A stretch of 64,000 bases of DNA from Rhinopithecus roxellana (taxonomy: Eukaryota; Chordata; Mammalia; Primates; Cercopithecidae). This document shows, in pieces, positions 32,678 through 44,602 of the stretch. Each line of letters opens with the position of its first letter. Position 1 is the first letter of the stretch. Position numbers and translations under genes: made by a program. The stretch lies in NCBI RefSeq assembly GCF_007565055.1, contig NC_044561.1, positions 33,909,872 to 33,973,871 of the forward strand, written 5' to 3'. The notes below the pieces were generated by a model that was not told the origin of the DNA, did not search any database, and saw only the letters and a list, made by a program, of their open reading frames with translations.

Positions 32678-33227
32678 CAGTTTTACAAGACATTGGACAC
32701 ATCTATACACAGAGTGATGTGTCACATACTATTGAACCTTCACTCTGTATGTCACACCAAAAGCAATAGGATCTGTTTCTAGGATATTAACACGAACTGT
32801 GTGTGTGTGTGTGTTTGTGTGTGTGTATTTAAACAGATTTCCCCTTTAAAACGCCCGCTGCTCTTCCCTTTAACCTAATCAATCTGGCAACCTGATAAGA
32901 AAACTAATGATAAACAGAGTCACAAATGATTTCTGGGAGGCTGGAAAAAGAATAATGGTAAAATCTTTTCAAGGAACTATTCAACTTAATGGTACCAGCA
33001 TTAAAAAAAAAAAAAAAAAAAAAGTACAGGTATAATTATTAGACTGAAAATTTTCCAGTTGGTAAATATGGACCCTGAAGTTTTAGTAGCAGGTTATTCA
33101 AGGTTAACTGGCACATTTACCTGTAACAAATGCCCCACAGGACTCTGTCCTCTACCCTAGAGCCCCTGAAGCCATCCTGCTAGAAGACTCCTTTTCTAAT
33201 CCCTCACCTTTGTAAAATACCTGGGCC
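32678..33227. other. Unassigned, with GT repeat and poly(A) tract
   Basis: An interrupted (GT)n lies at 32799-32826 and about 21 A at 33003-33023. No repeat family or exon is recognised. Confidence 0.6.
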
Positions 33228-33410
33228 CCTGAAGTAGGACTGGCTACAAAATTTGTGGGACCCAGTGCAAAATGAAAATGGGGAGTCCCTTGTTCTAAAA
33301 ATATTAAAAATTCCAAGATGACAGCAGAAAATTAAACCAAGTATGAGGCCTGTGTGTGTGTGTGACCCTGTACAACACAGTCTTGCCCCACAAAGGGTAT
33401 ACACCCATGA
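33228..33410 (+). mobile_element. Ancient interspersed repeat, copy 1 (family unnamed)
   Basis: TAGGACTGGCTACAAAATTTG, GGGACCCAGTGCAAAATG, AATTCCAAGATGACAGCAG and AAATTAAACCAAGTATGAGG align in order with 55885-56085 in the same window. This shows directly that it is a repeat. The layout suggests an old DNA-transposon MITE, but I cannot name the family. Confidence 0.7.
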
Positions 33411-34451
33411 AGCCTGTTTTACCTGGATGGTTTTACTGTTTTTCCATTGGATTATGTTCCATTTAGCTCTCAACTCTTTTTGGCCATTGGTCACAACCCA
33501 TACCTCATTTTTGTTAGTATGCCTTGAGTACTATTCTGCCTTATCTCTTTTAATAAGATTCAACTCAGTCTTTGAATTATACTTGCTAATGGGTAGCTCT
33601 AGATCAATGTCTACAGAAAATCTGTTTGGCCTCCCAAGATCCTAATTTAATTCTAATGAACAAACCCACCAATACCGCTAATGGACAAACAACACAACAC
33701 ACTCTCTCTTACCCACTCAATAGAAAAAAGACACCCCAAAATTTTCATTTATATGTGCTTTCTCATATCTCTTAATCAATTTCCAGTCACATGCAAATCA
33801 CGAAGGAAGCAGAGAACTTAGAGAAAAAAAAAAACCTGTGCAGATTGCTTTGGCTGTCTGAATTTGCCTGTATCTTATTTTAAGTGAAAAGATTTTAGTC
33901 AATTCAATGATCTCAACTTCAAAAATATTTTTGGGTTATCAAGTAGACACCAGTCTGGAGGCTTCTTTTCACCAATTATAAATAAAAATGGCATTTAATG
34001 AGTTCTAAATATATACAGGAAACTTTTACATCATATCTTGTTTTCTCATAACAATCCTGTGAGTTAAGATTTCATATTTTCCATCAGCCTGGAAAAGTGT
34101 AATACAGAGCTTGTGGACAGTTCCACTGTTGGCCACAAAACCAAGTTTCTTAGGGAGCCTCTACTGGAAAGTGTCAGATGAATGACTAGAATCTCCTTCT
34201 AAGCCCCTCTCTTCCCAGTGATGGGAATGTGGCCACCACCGCCCTCATTGCTGCTACATTTGGTACTGCTTACATCGTGGTCAACATCTTCTGTTCCTGC
34301 TATCTTGACCTTGAAACTGCCTTTGCAAAATATGACAGTAAGAGAAATCTGACATAGTTGACTCCCTTCTGGCTTCTGACCTCCAGCTGCTTTTGGTCAT
34401 TCATGGGCCTGGGCCAAACTAACTTTGGGAGGAATTTATAGTTTAACCTTT
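33411..34451. other. Unassigned stretch
   Basis: No repeat or exon is recognised. The frames at 33204-33494 (minus) and 33343-33645 (plus) overlap and have no domain features. Confidence 0.4.
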
Positions 34452-34901
34452 GTGAACCCCAAATATCAGAGACAGGTCTCAGTCAATTTAGAAAGTTTAT
34501 TTTGCCAAAGTTAAGGACGTATGCCCGTGACACAGCCTCAGGAGGTCCTGACGACAGGTGCCCAAGGTGGTCAGGGCACAGCTTGATTTTATACATTTTA
34601 GGGAGGCATGAGACATCAATCAATATATGTAAGATGAACACTGATTCAGTCTAGAAAGACGGGACAACTCAAAGCGAGGAGAGAGCTTCCAGGTCGTAGG
34701 TAGATAAGAGAGAAATGGTTGCTTTCTTTTGACTTTCTGATTCGCCTTTCCAAAGATGGCAATCAGATATGCATTTATCTCAGTGAGCAGAGGGATGACT
34801 TTGGATAGAATGGGGAGCAGGTTTGCCCTTAGCAGTTCCCAGCTTGACCTTTCCCTTTAGCTTAGTGATTTGGGGGTCCGAAGATTTACTCTCCTTTCAC
34901 A
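34452..34901 (-). mobile_element. Solo ERV1-type LTR, antisense
   Basis: In reverse complement this runs from TGTGAAAGGAG to GGGGTTCACA, giving the TG...CA termini of an LTR about 450 bp long. It contains a TATA-like TATAAAA (complement at about 34591-34597), a poly(A) signal AATAAA (complement at about 34498-34503) and a CCTCCTGAGGCTGTGTCACGG block just upstream of it. No internal sequence adjoins, so it is solo. The family is not certain. Promoter and poly(A) features point to transcription leftward. Confidence 0.72.
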
Positions 34902-35141
34902 GCTTAAAGCAAGGATGATCCATATAAAACAAGCTACACTGCCTTTATAAGACTAATGAAAGGCAACAAGGTTAGGATTATGGGAGGGGGCTGAAATCTG
35001 TTAAAATGAAGGTCTGGTTTCTATAATCTCTTGCTACTCAGGAGTCACGTAGCTAGAGGTCACAAGATCTGTGACGTCCCCAGTTACTTCTATAGAGAAT
35101 ATCTCTATTGTCAAACCTAAGATTGGTTATTTTTTCTTTTC

Positions 35142-35426
35142 TTTTTTTTGAGATGGAGCCTCGCTCTATTGCCAGGCTGGAGTGCAGTGGCGTGATCTTG
35201 GCTCACTGAAAGCTCCGCTTCCCAGGCTCAAGAGATCCTCTCACCTCAGCCTCTTAAATAGCTGGGACTACAGGCGCATGCCACCATGCCCAGCTAATTT
35301 TTGTATTTTTAGTAGAGACAGGGTTTCACCATGTTGGCGAGGATGCCTCGGTCTGTTGACCTCATGATCCACCCACCTCGGCCTCCCAAAGTGCTGGGAT
35401 TACAGGCTTGAGCCACTGTGACCAGC
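35142..35426 (-). mobile_element. Full-length Alu
   Basis: Antisense dimer from a short poly(T) through GAGATGGAGCCTCGCTCTAT to GGCTTGAGCCACTGTGACCAGC. The flanks TTGGTTATTTTTTCTTTT and CTGGTTGTTTTTTCCTTTT are a mildly diverged target duplication. Confidence 0.92.
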
Positions 35427-35454
35427 TGGTTGTTTTTTCCTTTTGGATGTTTTT

Positions 35455-35695
35455 CAGGCTGATTTCACTCTGACCCCTAACTCATGACTCACCTGTCCTA
35501 TGGCCCCACCCAGAGGCCCACTTTGAGCACAAGGATCATTTTCCACATCCCAACCAGTCAGCAACATCCATTTCCTAGCCCCCTGCCCACCAAATTGTCC
35601 ATGAAAACATTAACTTCCAAGCCTTCTTCAGAGAGACTGATTTGAGTGCTAATTCAATTCTCCTGCCGTGGCCAGCCTTGTCTGTGCAGAGGACA
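35455..35695 (+). mobile_element. ERV1-type LTR fragment, sense
   Basis: CCCAACCAGTCAGCAACATCC, GCCCCCTGCCCACCAAATTG, ATGAAAACATTAACTTCCAAG and GAGAGACTGATTTGAGTGC are a recognisable sequence of blocks of an ERV1 LTR U3/R region. The 3' end with the poly(A) site is lost. The minus frame at 35575-35763 is antisense chance. Confidence 0.55.
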
Positions 35696-36319
35696 AGAAG
35701 AACACTGGGGGTGATTACAACCTCTACCTCCCAGCTGAGGTGTCCTGAGATGGGCAACTTCACATTCTAGCCTGAGTCTGCTCTGGAACTACAGGGCAAG
35801 GATAGATTCCTTTTTCACCCTAGACTGGGTAAGAAGCAAGGCAACAAATTTCCATGATCCTTAAAAGCTGAGAACGTGTTATAATTTACCCTCTTCCCTT
35901 TCCTGCAACTCAAACTCCTTTAGCTTCTTATCATCCATCTCTGTATTCTGAGGCCTGAGGGTACCAGTGGTACTTTCATTTTCAGTAGAAAGGGTGGGTC
36001 CCTCTTCCTGCCTTGTCGCTCTGACCTCTACAGCTTCCCAGGGGAATGATTCACTCCATCTTTGCACTGCATCACCCTTATCTTCAACTATAAATTCCTG
36101 CATTCCCGCAGATAATCACCAGATCACGCTCATCGGGGCTCCAGATTTGGCTCCTCTCCTTTGGAGATCCCCTTACGATACTGAAAAATGCCTATGGTGA
36201 TATAGATATAAGCTGAAGGCCCAGAATATAAATTCATGGTTGTGTTGAAGGCCCAGGCCTTGTCCATCACTCTACACAGTTTCTCACTTAAGGGGCTAGA
36301 GGATGTAGCAGACAGACTT
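35696..36319. other. Unassigned; minus-strand 74-codon charged frame
   Basis: No repeat is confidently named. The minus frame at 35879-36103 encodes a glutamate/lysine-rich 74-residue peptide ending in ELQEREEGKL. It has no known domain, and upstream codons on that strand are interrupted by stops. It may be a remnant of an ERV or of a host exon, or chance. Confidence 0.35.
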
Positions 36320-37131
36320 GAAGGTGACTCTCAAGATTCCCAGTGCCCTGATGTTCACATCCTTGTACAATCTTTAACCAAAGAATGTGTGTGAGGTCTG
36401 AGACCTGCATCTAGTAAATAGAATATGGCCAAGGAGATCTGATGTCACTCTCTCATACACTTCAGTATGTAAGATGACTCCATCTTGGTTGCTGTCTGGC
36501 TCTAGAATCCCTCTGTTTAGTCAGGGTCTTCCAGAGAAACAGAACCAGTAGGATTTGTATACATATAGAAATAAATTTATTGTAAGAAATTGGCTCATGT
36601 GGTTATGGAGGTTAGTGAGTCAAAATCTGCAATGCGGACTAGGAGGCTGGAGACCCAGGACAGCTGGCAGTGTGGAGGAGGACTAAAATCCGTCTGCTGG
36701 AGAATCCCTTCTTACTTGGGAAGGTGGGGTTTTATTCTTGTCTGATGGGATGAGGCACACCCACATTAAGGAAGGCAATGTGCTTTCCTCAAAGTTCACC
36801 AATTTAAATGTCAATCTCATCCTAAAACACCCCCCAAATTGACACGTAAAATCAACCATTACACTTTCCTATGTCACTTTGAAGAAGCAAGCTGCTTATT
36901 CCTACAGTCACAAAGAAATCAAGTCTGCCAATAACCAAGTGAGTTTTGGGTGGGTCCTTCCCTAGCTGGGCCTTTGGATCAGAGCTTAACCTCTGGCCAA
37001 TACCTTGATTGCACCAATGAGAAGGACCTGGCTAAACCATGCCTGGACTCCTGGTCCACAGAAATGATGAGATAAGCGGGTGTTGTTTAAAGCTGCTAAA
37101 TTTGTGGTCAATTTTTATACAGCAAATAATA
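36320..37131 (+). mobile_element. MLT1 LTR split by an inverted MLT2
   Basis: The 5' piece (36320-36513) has GAATATGGCCAAGGAGATCTG and ACTCCATCTTGGTTGCTGTC. The 3' piece (36864-37131) has GGACTCCTGGTCCACAGAAAT, TGATGAGATAAGCGGGTGTTG and ACAGCAAATAATACAGC. Together they follow the MLT1 LTR order and are separated only by the MLT2. Confidence 0.7.
36514..36863 (-). mobile_element. MLT2 (ERVL) LTR, antisense, nested in MLT1
   Basis: TGTTTAGTCAGGGTCTTCCAG at one end and GACACGTAAAATCAACCATTAC at the other are the complements of the MLT2 3' and 5' ends. GGCTGGAGACCCAGGACAG and AGGCACACCCACATTAAGG lie between. It is shorter than the copy at 20 kb because of internal loss. It appears to be a solo LTR. 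Confidence 0.82.
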
Positions 37132-37640
37132 CAGCATATAATTTATTAATTAGAAACTAATTGTCTTTAAAGAATCTCCCATCTCCATTCTAGAAATAAT
37201 CTTGATATTCTGCTTATCAAAATTGTATGACTATTGGTCTCATATAACCTACGGTATATCATAACTATTAGTATAACCAGTGCATTTCTCTTATCAATTT
37301 TGCTGATCCTAAAGCATAATCATAGTGTTACAGTTCTCAATGTAACATTAATAAAACCCATACACTAGTGTTTGATTGTGTGTTTTCCTACTTTTCTCAT
37401 CTATATCGTGAGACAACAAATGAGGAAAAGACACACAAGATGGCACAGAATTCAACCTGGTGATTGTGAAACGCCTTCTCATCCTCGTGTCTATCATCAG
37501 AGGGCTGAACCAGATGAGCCCTGCATGTTCATTCTCTTTGACTTTGACTCCTGGGATAAGCATTTCATTTTTACATCATCCTACACCCCCCAAAATAAAT
37601 TAATTCTAAAAATCAATCCCAGGCAAGTACAATAATACTA
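37132..37640. other. Unassigned stretch
   Basis: The plus frame at 37372-37635 and the minus frame at 37348-37563 overlap each other and carry no motif. No repeat is recognised. Confidence 0.35.
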
Positions 37641-40600
37641 GATAGTCTCTCCATGTCAAAAGGGTGGGGTTAGACCTAGTGGTGCTGTAGAAACTTGTAA
37701 CACTATTTTACAAAAGCAGGCCGCCACTCTTGGGAAATACTCTTCTATGAACCATGGCTCCACAGAATTCCGTGAGATATTTTGAAGCCTTATGTCATTG
37801 TACTCTAAGCCAAACTTTCCAACTGATAACATCAGATTATCCCACTGATAAGTATTGTGAACCTTCTTTAGTTGTTAATGATTCTAAAGCTCTGGGCATA
37901 TAATTTACTGTCTTTCATAATCTTAGACAAATATGCAATCTGGGAGCTTGCTTATCCATTCAACCCACAGGTTGGCTCTGTTGATTTTGAAATAGAACTT
38001 GTCTGTGAGTCTGCCTTTTTTCCTTAAACTATGCACAAATTCCGGTGATAGGACTAGATTTATCTCATACTGTCTATGCTTTTAACCATGCTGGTTAATT
38101 CATGTACTAAGTAACAAATAAAAATGGACTATGGGATTTCAACTCTTTGAAAGCCATCACTGGGTAACCATCTCACCTTATCTTAACATTGTACACCTTT
38201 GTCCTTCAAGGTTAGGAATCAGCAAGAATGTGTCTGGAGCACTAGCAGCATCTGCTTTAGGGGATATTGTCATTGAATTAGACTCCATGTTTCCAATGAA
38301 GATGGGGCTAGAAGTGAGAGAGGCCATGTGACAGCACACAACCATCAGAGAAGGTAGATGTAGTTTCTGTGTTTGACAGCAAGACCAAAGTGATCATCAC
38401 ATTTTAACCTTCAGAATTTGTGGCAATAATTATATGAATTATAAATTATTAAAACTGAATTAGATGATAAGTAGCCTTAGGTCTCAATTTATCTCAGTAA
38501 CAGCGAATATAAACCTCTAAATCAAATATTACCTCCTAATGAAGGTAATAGTTGAATCATAATGACAGAGAGGTATAACCCCATACCTAATATCCAGATT
38601 TATACTTCAGAACTCATCTGGAGACTAGTTATGGAGTATGAATAAAGAGAAGCTTGATACCCTCAAGGACCCTGTGACACAGCCACAAGTATGCACTATT
38701 GATCTTTCTCCTGGTCTTTCCCAAAGATACCTAGAACTAGACATCAGGGTGAATATATAGCAGTAAAGAGAAATACCCATAACTTTGGTGATTTCTAGTA
38801 TGTGGTTCTGAACTAAGGCCAATCTTCATAAATCCACACCTTGCCATAGTCCACTGGAGTTGCAGTTTATGAGCATTCTAACCAAGTCCATCTTACAGTG
38901 GGGCCAAGAGTTCAGTGAATTTGCTCATTTCATTCCATAGGAAGACGTACTTAGCTCCTGAATGCATAGTTGAAAATAAAATTCCTTGACTCCGCTGGCT
39001 CTGTGAAACATGGAGTGGCAGTCATTACGGTGGGAGGGTTCACAGAATTCTATTCCACTACACAAGATAAATAACGTAGAAGCAATACTACATTCTTGAA
39101 AGTCTTGAGAGATGAAGCTATACTAATTCCTACACATTCTCACTTAACTTGCCTGGAAGGCATACACAGTTGAGAGTTCTGATTTAAAAGATGAAAGTAG
39201 ATTTACTTTAAATGAAATTAAATAGCAACTTCAGCTGCAATATCCAGATTTTGTCCTTTTACTATAAGAAATCAACAGTATATAATTCTTCCTATGCAAT
39301 TATTATTTCTCTATATCTGTCAGATATAACATCTAAATCACCAGAGCGATTTCATTTGTCCACAATGGCAATGCATCTTCACTATCCTGGACAAGGTTAC
39401 ATCAATCTGACTCTGTTACTGTTAATTTCACAAGAACCTTATTGTCTCATATCCACAGGACATAGGCCAATAAGCTGGTTCACTCTATTGGATGACAGTG
39501 GGCCAAAAGTGCCTGATGAGCAAGAAGTAATGGGTTTCATGGCTCTGGTAAGACAAATATAGATGGATAATAATCTCACACATTAAAAAAATTAAATGTG
39601 TGCTACTTTAGGAAAGTGTTGAAAAGTCCGAGGGCCTGGGGAATAGAAAAATATCCTAATACAATGGGAAATCAAATTTATTCTATCTTATACCCCTTTC
39701 CACTAAGAAAGAGGCATAATGTTCTTTTTTGTATTTTGCAGGCAAATAATTTTGGGTGAGCTCTTTTGACCCATTTGCCAAGCATCCTGTAAGAATGGCA
39801 GCTTTGACTGTGGGTCATATCAAGAAAAGACTTCCAGCCGGTTCAGGCTAAAGTGCAAACTGTTCTGCCATTTGGGCTTCATAACCTAGCAGATAAAACA
39901 GTGTTCAAACTGTCTGTGGCAGCTTAAGATTCTGTGTGGGGCTTGCGGCAAACCGGGATAAGAGTCACAGTGCAAAACTCTAGGGATTTTGGAGAATCCA
40001 TGCTCTTCTCTGCAAATACTCACACACAGCTCCTGGCTTAATACTGAGTTATGGAAAAGCCTGAATGCCTGACTGTAGGATTTACGTGACCATATGGCCT
40101 GTTCTCCCCATGGTGACCTGGCTTTTATTTGGTCCTCTAAGTCACAAAGTTGAGTGTAATATAGCAGCATTCCATCATGAAGGAGCCAAGTTATAAACAA
40201 GGTCATGATAAAGTCAGTTCTAAATGCAGGAGTAATTTTTATGAGCAGATTGTTCATACTTCTACCACTCCTACATCCACTACTAGAACATCTCTCCCTA
40301 ATTTTTTTTTTTTTTTTTGAGACCGAGTCTCGCTCTGTCGCCCGGGCTGGAGTGCAGTGGCCGGATCTCAGCTCACTGCAAGCTCCGCCTCCCGGGTTCA
40401 CGCCATTCTCCTGCCTCAGCCTCCCGAGTAGCTGGGACTACAGGCGCCCGCCACCTCGTCCGGCTAGTTTTTTGTATTTTTTAGTAGAGACGGGGTTTCA
40501 CAGTGTTAGCCAGGATGGTCTCGATCTCCTGACCTCGTGATCCGCCCGTCTGGGCCTCCCAAAGTGCTGGGATTACCGGCTTGAGCCACCGCGCCCGGCC

Positions 40601-41505
40601 AATTCTCCCTAATTTCTAACTTACGACTGCATGGTGCGTTCTCCATGACCAGTTAACTGAAGAAGAAAAAAAAATGAAATCTAGTTCATAAATAGTTCAA
40701 AACTGAGAAAGATAGGGACTTCTATGGAATCATAGCTATTGCTGAGGGGAGAGGGCAGACAGAGTAGGATTTCTATGGGTTCCTCTGGCTGTACACATTG
40801 AAGGAAAGATGGTCGAAATTATATGTCTATACTGATTCAGTAAGTAATGGTTTGACTGAATAGTCAGAAACTCGGAAGAAAATAAAGATTATATTTGTTA
40901 CCAAAATGTCTGAGACATAAGGGGATATGGATGTATACGAATCTGCCCAAGGGAGAGTAATGGTGTCTCCTGTAAATGCTCCCCACAGCACACTGACAAC
41001 ATAAGAACTCAGTGCAGTGTTGCCAAGACGACCCGTTCAGTGGATATAAATTAATACCTTTCCCAAGCTGGCCAGTGCTTGTTCAATAAGTTATGAACAA
41101 AGTGTCAATGATGCGGAGCCAGAGGTTATACATGGATACAACAATATATATTTCCTCTTTGAAAAGCAGATATGACTACCACCAGTTCTGATTGTCCAAG
41201 TGGCCAGTAAGAGAGCCCAAAGTTAATTTTTAAAACTGACATCATAAGGAAAAGGCAGCAACCAGTTAAATGGTGGAAGCTTGATGACAATGGATCTCTT
41301 CCATCATGGAGGAGGCTTCAGTTTGTTCCCATATTGACAGAGACTCGTTCTGGATGTGGATTTTCCTCCCCACCCTCTGTGCTACTTTCATCAAGACCAT
41401 CTGTGAACTTAGTCAATGCTTCATTCATCATCACATAGCTGAGCTCACCTCACAATGCTTCTGGTCAACATTCTTTTTACAGCAAAAATGACCCAGTCAA
41501 TGAAC
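37641..41505 (+). pseudogene. Decayed ERVL-type pol region, split by young Alu
   Basis: The clearest part is 39790-40290, where CTTCCAGCCGGTTCAGGCT, GGGCTTCATAACCTAGCAGA and GGATTTTGGAGAATCCATGC follow the order of an ERVL pol reverse-transcriptase/RNase H region. After the Alu, 41230-41500 (GGATCTCTTCCATCATGGAG, TTCTGGATGTGGATTTTCCTC) fits the integrase core. Between 37.6 and 39.8 kb the assignment is weaker. There are stops in every frame and no LTR or primer site adjoins, so it cannot encode a protein. Confidence 0.6.
40302..40600 (-). mobile_element. Young AluYR-type Alu with target duplication
   Basis: The antisense copy is close to a consensus: CTTGAGCCACCGCGCCCGG, CGTCCGGCTAGTTTTTTG and GCAGTGGCCGGATCTCAGC, all cercopithecid AluYR marks. 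The target repeat TCTCCCTAATTT is at 40293-40304 and 40604-40615. Few CpG sites have decayed, so the insertion is recent. It splits the ERVL pol remnant and generates the frames at 40205-40540 and 39886-40401. Confidence 0.96.
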
Positions 41506-44050
41506 TTATGCCTATGGAATTTATGTACCCAGAAGCAACTGTCTGAAATGAGATTGAATGACATTGCAGTATTCAATACTAGCATGCATAAAGTTACTAT
41601 AATAATAAAAATAATAAAAAAATAAAATAACAAAAATAATTTTAAAATGCTATAGAGATGCTGGAGAAATCCCCCATCATCAAGCTCCAAAACAGAAAAT
41701 TCAAAGTTTAAATTCCCTTGCAAATTAAAGCACAAAGATGTTAAGATCCAAAGAAGCTAAAATCCAAAATAAAAAAACCTTAGTCATACAAGTTAAATTT
41801 CAGAGTTCAAACATTTCAATTTAAAAATAAATAATTAACCTCTCAAATTTCTCATCTTTCTCAGTTTCAGGCCCAGTAGTTTTTTTGTTTTGTTTTGTTT
41901 TGTTTTTGTATCCTGTAGGGTGGTGAAATACCTTTCTCCGTGGAATGTGTGAAAACCTTTTAAGAGGTTCATAGCTTGGATTAGTTCAATGCCACACATC
42001 TCCCATGAGCCTCATTTATTAAGGATCTAAAGATATAATAAGAGACACAAGATTATCCCAGCATTAACCCCACACAAGCAACATTTAGAAAACAAGCTAT
42101 CCCTGGCTTCTCAGTTACTATCCTAGCCAAAATTATCTTCCTATTACTGAGTACTTAATGGTGCCAACAATAACAAATGCACAAAATGTCAGTGGAAAGG
42201 AGAAAACAATATTGGCTTCAGGCTCAATGAGATGCCAGTTGGTCAATGCCAGTGGTCAAGAATTCACAAGCTGAAAATTTACATTCAAGAAGAAAATACT
42301 TTTTCCAGCCTGAGATTAATTCATAGAATATTTACAAATTTGGTTTGATTTTTTTGTATATTGGCCATGTCTGGAGGGAGAAAAGCTCCTTGTGTATGCG
42401 ATACTTCTCTAAGCCATATTTGATTCATTGCTTCTTTTGGACCAAGATGAGAAATTTGCTATGGTGGCCACCTGTGTTACCAGTTCCACACGTTCCCTTC
42501 AGTGTATGTTTTCAGTTCTGGGCCTTATGTCTGATTTTACCATCTTTTTATAAGAAATTGCTTAAGTCTAAGAAACTTGATTTCTAAGGAAGATTTCTTC
42601 CTCCTGTGCATACATTTGTTCAACCCCAAGTCCATATGGTGTATTGCTAGAGCTTGCAGGCAAGCCATATAACTCCGAGGCCAGCTCTTCCAGTGTCTGT
42701 CTTGGACCTTAACGCAAATCCAGAATTTGTGGCAAGCAGTGAACATACCACTGCCCCACCCCGGGCCTGGGCCCGACAGTATAAAGCTAGTATATCGCTG
42801 GAACACTACAGCACATTAAAATCGTGTACCTTGCAATTGCAACTCAGAAGTGCCAGATATTATTCTCCCTAATAATATCTAAAATATTGTAGAGCCTTTC
42901 TAACCTACAAATTCATGCCACAGCTGTGCCTGTGGAATGAGTTAAGCAGCCAGCAGCTGCATTTTGAAGCAAATCATACTTTCTAACAGCACACTTTCTT
43001 TTTTCCAGACCCTCAGAGGTGAAGTCCCCTGAAGCATGTTGCAAGCCCATGTTTGTTTGCCAGACCACTTGCCTCTTTGTTGAGTCCTAATCTTTGCATA
43101 ACTCTCAGCCTCTACAGAAATAGCCATTTCATAAATTCATCTTTACACACATACATATATGCATAAATATATATACACACAGCTTTGAAAAATGACAATA
43201 AATAACTTCTAAAATTCAAAACATGGTGTATACTTTCTAAACACCTAAAGATAACAATGAGCAAAGGCATTTACACAGTAAAAGCAGAAATTAAAACCCA
43301 GGAAGTATAAAGCAAAATGGCAGAAGTAAAATGAAACATACTGTTTTGATAGTACATTTAGGTTGCAGAACATGTTGCCATTTAAAAGAGTAAAACTTGA
43401 GAATGAGATTTTTAATATCTAAATAAATTTTCTTAAAATCATATGCATTAAAAATTATACACACATAATTCAGCGAAATCTCTACCAGGAAACAACGAAC
43501 AAAGGAAAGTAATGGTAAAATTAATAACAGAAATAACATTTTAAGTTAGAAATCACTGAAGAGAGTAAGGTGAGTCATTTTTATATTGTTAAAAGGTTAA
43601 ATCCATCATAAAACTATTATTGTAAAAAATCTTTTATATACCAAGTAGTGAAACTTGACAACATGCTATGCAAACAGCAGTGATAGACAAAAAATTCTTT
43701 GTGTGCCTAGAATATTTGTGGGAAGCCATTCTTCACCTATTCTAATTTGTATAATTTACAAAAAAATGTGAAAAATAACATTTACATGAGAAAACATATA
43801 GAAAAATAATATAGGTAAATTTTAAAGGAAATAATACAAAATCTTTATACCTTCTACTTAGACCAAGAAACTGAATATTGCCATAGCTTAGTGACTCTCT
43901 ATTTGTCCCTCCAATAGGTTTTAGCTGGCTGGGCCTGGAAGTGACATCCATCACTTCTCTTCATGCTCCATTGGTCAGAACTAGTCACATGGGTCCAGCC
44001 TAAGTTAAGGGATCTGTTGTGTGGCAGCACATGGATACACGGTGCATATT
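41506..44050. other. Mostly unassigned stretch
   Basis: An (AAT)-rich tract lies at 41599-41645 and a (TTTTG)n run at 41881-41909. A GC-rich patch at 42752-42776 is followed by TATAAA at 42780-42785. A CATA/TATACACAC tract is at 43146-43183. No exon, RNA or repeat family is recognised, and the short frames here have no domain signature. Confidence 0.45.
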
Positions 44051-44059
44051 AACATCCCT

Positions 44060-44500
44060 ACCACACAGGTATCATTGCTATGTCTAGATCTATGCATAGA
44101 GTGTTTCTGAGTTCATTAATTGTTCTGTTGATCTATATGCCTATCCTTATTCTATGACTGTACTACATTTATTACTATAGCTTTAAAATAAGTCTATATA
44201 TTTGGCAGAACACACATCTTTCCAGTTTGTTATTCTTCAAGATTATCTTACCTATTCGTAGATCTTGGCACTTACATTAAAATTTTTAAATCAGCTGGAC
44301 AAGTTCCACTAAAAATCTTAAACTTTGGCTAAAGCATGAATTGACTCAATAAATCATTTTGAGTAGAACTGACTTTTACAGTGCATGCATACAATGTATC
44401 TCATTTCTTTCTTTTAAAAATTGTGTAACTTTCTCCATAAAGGTTTCACACATATTTGTTAGAATTTTATTCACTGTTTTTATTTTGTATATATTTGATA
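44060..44500 (-). mobile_element. Old L1M ORF2 fragment, antisense
   Basis: TTGTTCTGTTGATCTATATGCC, GACTGTACTACATTTATTACTATAG, TTATTCTTCAAGATTATCTTACC and TTTCTTTTAAAAATTGTGTAAC are, in order, the complement of L1 ORF2 blocks. All frames are broken. Confidence 0.75.
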
Positions 44501-44602
44501 TTAATAAATGCATAGAATATATATACACTCATGTGGTACAAAAATCAAAATAATGTGCAAAAACATGCATTGAGAAGTCTCTCGTCTATCCTGTCTACTT
44601 CT

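Noticed and set aside
35142..35426. Considered as a fourth young AluYR copy because of GGCTTGAGCC
   Set aside because: Other AluYR positions are absent (CCCAGCTAATTTTTG in the middle) and several CpGs are decayed; the shared T may be a chance CpG-related change.
39886..40401. 171-codon minus frame, the longest frame in the window
   Set aside because: It joins Alu antisense read-through (start MNPGGGACSELRSGHCTPA) to the complementary strand of an ERV pol remnant; there is no independent gene evidence.
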